Positions 7,533 to 12,649 of a DNA stretch of 16,017 nucleotides are shown in pieces. The first letter of the stretch is position 1. Each line of letters opens with the position of its first letter. The translations under genes and the position numbers were made by a program. Below the pieces are notes generated by a model. The model was not told the origin of the DNA. It made no database searches and saw only the letters and a program-made list of their open reading frames with translations. Source of the stretch: Cypionkella sp. (GTDB lineage Bacteria; Pseudomonadota; Alphaproteobacteria; Rhodobacterales; Rhodobacteraceae). The stretch is taken from assembly GCA_018063485.1 (NCBI GenBank), contig JAGPBG010000009.1, forward strand, positions 1-16,017, read 5' to 3'.

Positions 7533-8819
7533 ATGGCGCATGTGGTGGTTTTGGGGGCGGGCTTGGGTGGGTCGATCATGGCCTATGAGTTGCGCGACCA
7601 GTTGCGGGCGGAAGACACCATCACGGTGATCACCAAGGATCCGAAGTATCATTTCGTTCCGTCAAATCCATGGGTCGCGGTTGGCTGGCGCAAGCGCGAT
7701 GACATCACCATTGATCTGGCACCGACCATGGCGAAAAAGGGCATCACTTTCAAAGCCATTCCGGCGGAAAAGGTGATCCCGACAGAGAACCGCATCGAAT
7801 TGGCCGATGGGTCGGTCGTCAGCTATGACTATCTGGTGATTGCGACCGGGCCGGAATTGGCCTTTGATGAGATCGAAGGGTTGGGGCCACATGGCGGTTT
7901 CACCCAATCGGTGTGCCATGTTGACCATGCCCTGGCTGCGAAGGAGGTATTCGACAAGCTCTTGGCCAATCCCGGCCCGGTGGTGATTGGCGCGGTGCAG
8001 GGCGCAAGTTGCTATGGCCCGGCCTATGAGTTTCTGTTCATCGTGGAAACCGCGTTGCGGCAGGCAAAGATCCGCGACCGGGTGCCGATGACCTTCGTGA
8101 CCTCGGAACCCTATGTCGGGCATCTGGGCCTTGACGGGGTGGGCGATACCAAGGGGCTCCTGGAATCCGAGATGCGCGGCAAGCATATCAAATGGTTGAC
8201 CTCGACCCGCGTGAAAAGGGTTGAAGATGGCAAGATGACCGTTGAGGAAATCAACGACGATGGCAGCGTGAAGGCGGAAAAGGAATTACCCTTTGCCTTC
8301 TCGATGATGCTGCCGGCATTCCGCGGGATCAAGGCGCTGCAAGGGATTGAAGGCCTGTCGAACCCACGCGGCTTTACCATCGTCGACAAGCATCAGCGCA
8401 ATCCGAAATACCGCAATGTCTTTGGTGTGGGGGTTTGCGTGGCGATCCCGCCGATGGGGCCGACGCCGGTGCCTTGCGGGGTGCCGAAGACCGGGTTCAT
8501 GATCGAATCGATGGTGACCGCGACCGCCCATAACATTGGCGCGCTGGTGCGGGGCAAAGAGCCGGAAGAGGTAGGCACCTGGAACGCGGTTTGTCTGGCC
8601 GATTTCGGTGACGGGGGCATCGCTTTTGTCGCCCAGCCACAAATTCCGCCGCGCAATGTGAACTGGTCCTCCTCGGGCAAATGGGTACATCTGGCCAAGG
8701 TGGGATTCGAGAAATACTTCATGCGCAAGATCAAGAAGGGTACATCGGAGCCGTTCTACGAGGGGCTGGCGATGAAGGTGTTGGGGATCAACAAGCTGAA
8801 GGAAACCACCAAGGGCTAG
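7533..8819 (+). CDS. sqr: Sulfide:quinone oxidoreductase, type I-like (FAD flavoprotein)
   Basis: SQR oxidises sulfide to polysulfide or persulfide and passes electrons to the membrane quinone pool. It is a peripheral inner-membrane flavoprotein. The 428-residue protein starts with an FAD-binding Rossmann motif VVVLGAGLGG (4-13), has FVPSNPWVAVGWR (41-53) and a second flavin motif LVIATGPE (101-108). Three cysteines fall at 128 (SVCHVDHA), 160 (QGASCYGPAYEF) and 354 (NAVCLADFGD), almost exactly the positions of catalytic Cys128, Cys160 and Cys356 in the Acidithiobacillus ferrooxidans enzyme. The C-terminal KWVHLAKVGFEKYFMRKI (383-400) matches the amphipathic membrane-anchoring helices of this group. 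Extra cysteines at 302 and 315 are not assigned. GGGAG (7521-7525) lies 7 nt before the ATG. It seems to be transcribed alone from its own promoter, with hairpins following. Confidence 0.93.
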   Translation: MAHVVVLGAGLGGSIMAYELRDQLRAEDTITVITKDPKYHFVPSNPWVAVGWRKRDDITIDLAPTMAKKGITFKAIPAEKVIPTENRIELADGSVVSYDYLVIATGPELAFDEIEGLGPHGGFTQSVCHVDHALAAKEVFDKLLANPGPVVIGAVQGASCYGPAYEFLFIVETALRQAKIRDRVPMTFVTSEPYVGHLGLDGVGDTKGLLESEMRGKHIKWLTSTRVKRVEDGKMTVEEINDDGSVKAEKELPFAFSMMLPAFRGIKALQGIEGLSNPRGFTIVDKHQRNPKYRNVFGVGVCVAIPPMGPTPVPCGVPKTGFMIESMVTATAHNIGALVRGKEPEEVGTWNAVCLADFGDGGIAFVAQPQIPPRNVNWSSSGKWVHLAKVGFEKYFMRKIKKGTSEPFYEGLAMKVLGINKLKETTKG

Positions 8820-8846
8820 GGCCAGGAATTGGATCACCGGCTCTTG

Positions 8847-8946
8847 GGGGCGGTCTTGCCCCTCGTCTGATCAAGAAAAGGGGGCTTCCGCCCCCGAGGT
8901 GGATTGCATCCACCTCCCCCCCGAGGATATTTACGGACAGATGAAT
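8847..8946. repeat. Triple-hairpin intergenic element downstream of sqr
   Basis: Three inverted repeats lie in succession: GGGGC/GCCCC (8847-8862, 6-nt loop), GGGGGC/GCCCCC (8880-8895, loop TTCC) and a perfect 9-bp GAGGTGGAT/ATCCACCTC (8896-8916, loop TGC). CCCCCGAGG occurs twice (8891-8899 and 8918-8926). It ends in an AT-rich tail, GAGGATATTTACGGACAG, then ATGAAT. No T-tract follows the stems, so they are not standard terminators, though they may end or stabilise the sqr transcript. The GC hairpin plus GAGGATATTT tail resembles short intergenic repeats I associate with Rhodobacteraceae genomes; this needs a genome-wide count. Confidence 0.55.
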
Positions 8947-8959
8947 TGAGGGGATGGAG

Positions 8960-10030
8960 ATGGCTGCGGATTTTCTGATCATTGGCGGCGGGATTGCCGG
9001 GGTGTCGGCGGCAGCGCGGCTGGCCCCCCATGGCAAGGTGGTACTGCTTGAGGCGGAAAGCCATCTGGCGCATCATGCCTCGGGGCGGTCGGCGGCAATG
9101 TATGAGCCGCGCTATGGGCTGGCCCCGGTGGTGGGGCTTTCGATGGCGTCGGGGGACTATTTCCGCGAGGCCGGGGTGCTGTCAGAGCGCGGTTTGATGA
9201 TCGTGGCCCGTGCCGATGAGGCAGAAGTTTTCAACCGCGACATCGCCGACATGGAATTGCCGGAAATTCCGGTAGAGCAGGCGCGGGCATTGGTGCCGAT
9301 CCTGAATGATCAAGTGGCCCGATGCGCCATGGCTTTCAATGCCTGGGACATCGACACGGATCGTTTGGTGCAGAGCTTTGCGCGCGCCGCCCGCAGCCAT
9401 GGGACCGAGATCGTCACTTCGGCCCGAGTTTCTGCAATTTCCAAAGCGCGCGCGGGCTGGCAGGTGGAAACCAGCGCGGGCAGTTATTCGGGCGCGGTGC
9501 TGATCAATGCGGCGGGGGCCTGGGTGGATCAGATTGCGGCGCTTGCCGGGATCGCGCCTTTGGGCTTTCAGCCGATGCGTCGCTCGATGGCGCGGATACC
9601 GGCGCCGGGCGGGCTGGATGTTTCCGGCTGGCCAATGGTTTTTGGCACCGGCGAAACCTGGTACGCCAAGCCTGACGCGGGGGCGCTGATCGTATCTCCC
9701 GCCGAGGAACAGCCGATGGAGCCGCATGACGCCTGGGCTGATGATATGGTGCTGGCCGAGGGGCTGGCGCGCTATGAGGCGATGGTGACAGAGCCGGTGA
9801 CGCGGCTTTTGGCCTCCTGGGCAGGTTTGCGCACCTTTTCGCCTGATCGGGTGCTGGTGATCGGGCCTGCGCCGCAAGATCCCTCGTTCTTCTGGCTGGG
9901 CGGTCAGGGCGGCTATGGCTTTCAATCGAGCGCCGCCGCCAGCCAGCTTGCCGCGGATCTGATTACCGGTCAGGCCCCCAGTCTGGAGGCACCGCTGATC
10001 GCCGCCCTGTCGCCTGCGCGGTTCACGTGA
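8960..10030 (+). CDS. FAD-dependent oxidoreductase, DAO/DadA-like
   Basis: This 356-residue flavoprotein belongs to the D-amino acid oxidase (DAO) fold family, whose members oxidise amino acids, N-methyl amino acids or glycerol phosphate. The N-terminus has the FAD dinucleotide motif LIIGGGIAGVSAA (6-18), then the acidic residue of the second strand (LLEAE, 29-33) and the family segment HHASGRSAAMYEPRYG (38-53). A C-terminal FWLGGQGGYGFQSSAA segment closes the flavin site. No CxxC or extra domain is seen. The start at 8960 was preferred because GAGGGG (8948-8953) lies 6 nt before it; an in-frame ATG at 8954 would directly touch that sequence. Its TGA overlaps the GTG of the next gene by 4 nt. 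The substrate cannot be told from the sequence; an amine or D-amino acid is most likely. Confidence 0.88.
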   Translation: MAADFLIIGGGIAGVSAAARLAPHGKVVLLEAESHLAHHASGRSAAMYEPRYGLAPVVGLSMASGDYFREAGVLSERGLMIVARADEAEVFNRDIADMELPEIPVEQARALVPILNDQVARCAMAFNAWDIDTDRLVQSFARAARSHGTEIVTSARVSAISKARAGWQVETSAGSYSGAVLINAAGAWVDQIAALAGIAPLGFQPMRRSMARIPAPGGLDVSGWPMVFGTGETWYAKPDAGALIVSPAEEQPMEPHDAWADDMVLAEGLARYEAMVTEPVTRLLASWAGLRTFSPDRVLVIGPAPQDPSFFWLGGQGGYGFQSSAAASQLAADLITGQAPSLEAPLIAALSPARFT

Positions 10031-10650
10031 TCTTGCCTGACAGTGGCGCGCCCGAAAAGGGCGGCTTGCGCCATGCGCCGTCGGCCGAGCGCAATGCCGA
10101 TAGCCTTCTGGCCCTGTTACAGGAGATCATGCCTGCACGGGGGCGGTTGTTGGAGATTGCCTCGGGCACGGGGCAGCATGCTGCGGCGTTTTCCAGCGCC
10201 CTGCCCGGCCTGATCTGGCAACCGACCGATGTGGATGAGGCCAATCTGGCCACGATTGCGGGCTGGACTGCGGGCAGCCCTGCCCTGCCGCCGATTGTGC
10301 TGGATGCCGCACGCCCCGGTTGGGCGGCGGCGCATCCGTCGGACGCGGTGCTGCTGGTGAATCTGTTGCATCTGATCGCGACACCTGCCTGCGAGGTCGT
10401 TCTGGCCGAGATCGCAGCCGCGCTGACCCCCGGCGGGGTGGCGTTGATCTATGGGCCGTTCTTGCGCGATGGTTTGGCCACCAGCGACGGCGACAGGGCA
10501 TTTGACGCCTCGTTGCGGGCGCAGAACCCCGAGGTCGGCTACAAGGATCGCGATTGGGCAATGGGGCTGTTGGCCTGTCATGGGCTGAGCGTGACGATCC
10601 GTGAGATGCCCGCCAACAACCTTTCGCTGATCGCGCGTAAACCTGCCTGA
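10027..10650 (+). CDS. DUF938 family protein, SAM-dependent methyltransferase-like
   Basis: This 207-residue cytoplasmic protein of the DUF938 family has a class I methyltransferase fold; no substrate is established as far as I know. Typical features are the N-terminal LRHAPSAERNADSLL (14-28), SAM-binding motif I LLEIASGTGQHAA (41-53), the acidic end of strand 2 WQPTDVDEANL (64-74), and later VNLLHLIATP and GGVALIYGPFLRDG, all family-like. The start is GTG at 10027, overlapping the stop of the oxidoreductase gene as GTGA. The frame has no better ATG, since residues from position 14 on are conserved in the family. Translation probably depends on coupling to the upstream gene. The last residues, NNLSLIARKP, form the expected final strand. 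Confidence 0.87.
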   Translation: MILPDSGAPEKGGLRHAPSAERNADSLLALLQEIMPARGRLLEIASGTGQHAAAFSSALPGLIWQPTDVDEANLATIAGWTAGSPALPPIVLDAARPGWAAAHPSDAVLLVNLLHLIATPACEVVLAEIAAALTPGGVALIYGPFLRDGLATSDGDRAFDASLRAQNPEVGYKDRDWAMGLLACHGLSVTIREMPANNLSLIARKPA

Positions 10651-10681
10651 CAGCGGGCGCGGAATCGGCCACCATGGGCCC

Positions 10682-11437
10682 ATGATCCGCATTGTAATGA
10701 TTCTTTTGTGCCTGACCCTTGCCGCCTGCGGCGGGCGTCCGGCCCCGCGTGCCACGCCCATTCACGGCACATTCCAGGATGCCGATCCTTATGATTGGGA
10801 CCATCGCGGGCCCAAACGCTATCCGGTGCATGGGGTAGATGTGTCGAAATATCAGGGGGATATCGATTGGGCCACCCTGCAACAGGGAGGCGCCGCCTTC
10901 GCCTTCATCAAGGCGACCGAGGGCGGCGACAGGGTGGATTCACGGTTCATGGACAATTGGCGCGGGGCGGCGCGGGCGGGGTTGCCGCGCGGAGCCTATC
11001 ATTTCTTTTACCTCTGCGGCCCCGCAGAGGCGCAGGCGCGATGGTTCATCGCCAATGTGCCGCGTGCGGCCAATGCTTTGCCCCCCGTTCTGGATATGGA
11101 ATGGACGCCGTTTTCGCCCACCTGCACCATCCGTCCGCCGCAGGATCAGGTCCGCGCCGAGGCCCGGCGCTTTATCGAGATCGTCACCGCTCATTACGGC
11201 AAGCGTCCGATTCTCTATACTTCGGTCGATTTCTATCAGGACAACGATCTTGGCCGCCTGCAGGGTGTTGATTTCTGGCTGCGCTCGGTGGCCGGGCATC
11301 CATCCGAGAAATTCCCCGGTCAGAACTGGACTTTCTGGCAATACACCAGCACTGGCCTGGTGCCGGGCATCACCGGGCGCGCCGATCTGAACGTCTTTGG
11401 CGGATCAAAGGCGGAATGGTCGGCATATCTCCGCTAA
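10682..11437 (+). CDS. Glycoside hydrolase family 25 lysozyme, predicted lipoprotein
   Basis: This 251-residue protein is predicted to cut the MurNAc-GlcNAc bond of peptidoglycan. Residues 1-15 form a short lipoprotein signal with lipobox LAAC (Cys16), so the mature protein should be lipid-anchored and face the periplasm. The GH25 domain runs from about 50 to the end: GVDVSKYQGDIDW (51-63) with an active-site Asp at 53, AFIKATEG (74-81), AYHFFY (105-110), LDME (137-140) with the catalytic Asp138/Glu140 pair, and FWQYTSTG (218-225). All key acids are present. The ribosome binding site is weak; the gene starts 31 nt after the DUF938 stop, so it probably depends on the upstream operon. A restart at Met6 would leave too short a signal sequence. 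A role in wall remodelling rather than defence is inferred. Confidence 0.92.
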   Translation: MIRIVMILLCLTLAACGGRPAPRATPIHGTFQDADPYDWDHRGPKRYPVHGVDVSKYQGDIDWATLQQGGAAFAFIKATEGGDRVDSRFMDNWRGAARAGLPRGAYHFFYLCGPAEAQARWFIANVPRAANALPPVLDMEWTPFSPTCTIRPPQDQVRAEARRFIEIVTAHYGKRPILYTSVDFYQDNDLGRLQGVDFWLRSVAGHPSEKFPGQNWTFWQYTSTGLVPGITGRADLNVFGGSKAEWSAYLR

Positions 11438-11441
11438 TCAC

Positions 11442-11462
11442 ATTCTTATATTTGCATATGTT
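11442..11462 (+). promoter_or_regulatory. Promoter/operator of the AhpD-like gene, shared with sqr
   Basis: Right after the lysozyme stop lies ATTCTTATATTTGCATAT (11442-11459), which matches the sqr element at 7479-7496 in 16 of 18 bases. A -10-like TATGTT (11457-11462, 4 of 6) sits at the same offset within the element as TATAAT does at sqr; the -35 region is poor. The shared pattern ATTC-N8-GCAT is one base from ATTC-N8-GAAT, the site I recall as reported for the sulfide-responsive repressor SqrR of R. capsulatus. The regulator's identity is inference. Confidence 0.6.
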
Positions 11463-11527
11463 TGATGCAGATCAAGCTTCTTCCCGACTGCCTCTGTTAC
11501 ATCAAGGCAAGTCAAAGGAGTGCACTG

Positions 11528-11863
11528 ATGTCTTATGCCCAAACCAACACCAACATCCGCAGCGAGTTGCGCGCGCTGAACAAGCTGAACCCCGAAACCG
11601 CCAAGGGCTTTGCCGCCCTGTCAAGTGGCGCGATGGTGGATGGCCCCGTGGACAAGAAAACCCGCGAATTTGTGGCGCTGGGCATCGCGGTTACCCAACG
11701 CTGCGAGCCATGCATCACCTTGCATGTCGAGGCGCTGATCAAGGTGGGTGCAAGCCGTGAAGAGCTTGGCTCGGTGCTGGCGATGGCAGTGCAAATGGGC
11801 GGTGGCCCCGCGCTGATGTATGCCGCCCATGCGCTGGCGGCCTGGGATGAGATGGTGGCCTGA
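11528..11863 (+). CDS. Carboxymuconolactone decarboxylase-family, AhpD-like CxxC protein
   Basis: This 111-residue cytoplasmic protein belongs to the CMD/AhpD fold family, which includes small thiol-disulfide and peroxidase-partner enzymes. It contains the AhpD-type active site: Glu47, then C59-E-P-C62 and His66. The spacing E-X11-CxxC-X3-H equals that of M. tuberculosis AhpD (Glu118, Cys130, Cys133, His137), so redox activity is more likely than true decarboxylation. Family proteins of this size usually act as oligomers. The ATG at 11528 has AAAGGAG (11514-11520) 7 nt upstream; an in-frame ATG at 11462 falls inside the promoter and was rejected. The EF-hand gene follows after 37 nt without a terminator, so the two form an operon. 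The shared promoter element suggests a role linked to sulfide, perhaps with persulfide or low-molecular-weight thiols. Confidence 0.9.
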   Translation: MSYAQTNTNIRSELRALNKLNPETAKGFAALSSGAMVDGPVDKKTREFVALGIAVTQRCEPCITLHVEALIKVGASREELGSVLAMAVQMGGGPALMYAAHALAAWDEMVA

Positions 11864-11900
11864 ACCGGCAATCTGGAGAAGTAACCTTAAAGGAAACATG

Positions 11901-12401
11901 ATGAAATATACCACAGCGCTGACCGCCGCCCTGCTTTTGGCAGGCTCTGCCGCCTTTGCCCAGATGGGCGATATGGGCGCGCATTTTATGGAGCAATGGG
12001 ACATGGACAGTGACGGCAAGGTCACTTTGGCCGAAGTTACCGAGATGCGCGGCAATATTTTCGCGATGTTCGATACCGATTCCGATGGCAGCCTGAGCGC
12101 CGCAGAATGGCAAGGCGTCGAGGCTCATATGACCGAAGAGATGCAGTCCAAAGGCATGGGCCAAGGGATGGGCAAGCGTCAGGCCAAGGGCGCGAACGGT
12201 ATGCAGGCCATGATGATGATGTTCGGCAAGGGCCATGGCGGCATGATGCATGAGTCGATGAGCCCGGCCTTCAACGACGCCGATGGCGACGGTGTGGTGA
12301 CCGAGGCAGAATTCACCGGAGCCAGCGAAAAGCTGTTCCCGATGCTGGATACCAACGGCGATGGTGCGGTGACCCCTGACGATTTCGGTCCTGTCAACTA
12401 A
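11901..12401 (+). CDS. Secreted four-EF-hand protein with Met/His-rich linker
   Basis: This 166-residue protein has a Sec signal peptide (cleavage predicted after AAFA, residue 20), so it should act in the periplasm or outside. Four canonical 12-residue calcium loops are seen: 34-45 (DMDSDGKVTLAE), 58-69 (DTDSDGSLSAAE), 126-137 (DADGDGVVTEAE) and 150-161 (DTNGDGAVTPDD). The last ends in Asp instead of Glu, which usually changes ion preference. The two EF-hand pairs are split by a linker of about 40 residues (81-120) with 11 Met and 2 His, including MMMM and GGMMHESM. Start: ATGATG occurs at 11898; the second ATG (11901) lies 6 nt from AGGA (11891-11894), a better distance than 3. It is probably co-transcribed with the AhpD-like gene. 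No function is known; calcium binding is secure, metal binding by the linker is a guess. Confidence 0.88.
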   Translation: MKYTTALTAALLLAGSAAFAQMGDMGAHFMEQWDMDSDGKVTLAEVTEMRGNIFAMFDTDSDGSLSAAEWQGVEAHMTEEMQSKGMGQGMGKRQAKGANGMQAMMMMFGKGHGGMMHESMSPAFNDADGDGVVTEAEFTGASEKLFPMLDTNGDGAVTPDDFGPVN

Positions 12402-12407
12402 TGGTAA

Positions 12408-12441
12408 CGGCGATAGGGCATCCTGTCGCCGGTTTGGTTTT
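12408..12441 (+). terminator. Rho-independent terminator after the EF-hand gene
   Basis: A 10-bp stem (12408-12417 with 12422-12431, one G-T wobble) closes the 4-nt loop GCAT and is followed by GTTTGGTTTTGG. It starts 7 nt after the stop codon. The T-tract is interrupted by GG, so efficiency may be moderate. Confidence 0.75.
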
Positions 12442-12617
12442 GGCGCGGATTGATCCGGATGAGGCCGCAATTTTCAAGCCGGCACCACATATGACCGGCG
12501 CAAGCAATCCAATCGGCCCAAAACCGGTCTGTGAAAGTCAGATGGAACTTGCATCGTGATTTTCCAAGCATAGCGCAGGGGGCAAACCTCCATGCTTTGG
12601 TTGACCCAGACAGATCA

Positions 12618-12640
12618 GGCGGCAGGGCAAGCCCGCCGCC
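12618..12640 (-). terminator. Hairpin downstream of the dimethylglycine dehydrogenase-like gene
   Basis: GGCGGC (12618-12623) pairs with GCCGCC (12635-12640), with one bulged A and an inner GGG/CCC around the loop CAAG. It sits 9 nt beyond the - strand gene's stop codon. On the - strand the sequence after it is TGATCTGTCT, with only scattered T, so it is a weak or Rho-assisted terminator. The rest of the gap between the convergent genes (about 12442-12617) holds only short, unconvincing inverted repeats and no gene I can support. Confidence 0.5.
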
Positions 12641-12649
12641 CGAAATCCG

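Noticed and set aside
12442..12617. Short inverted repeats (GCCGG/CCGGC, GACCGG/CCGGTC) as a possible small RNA
   Set aside because: The stems are only 5-6 bp with long loops, no promoter is visible, and they are expected by chance at this GC content.
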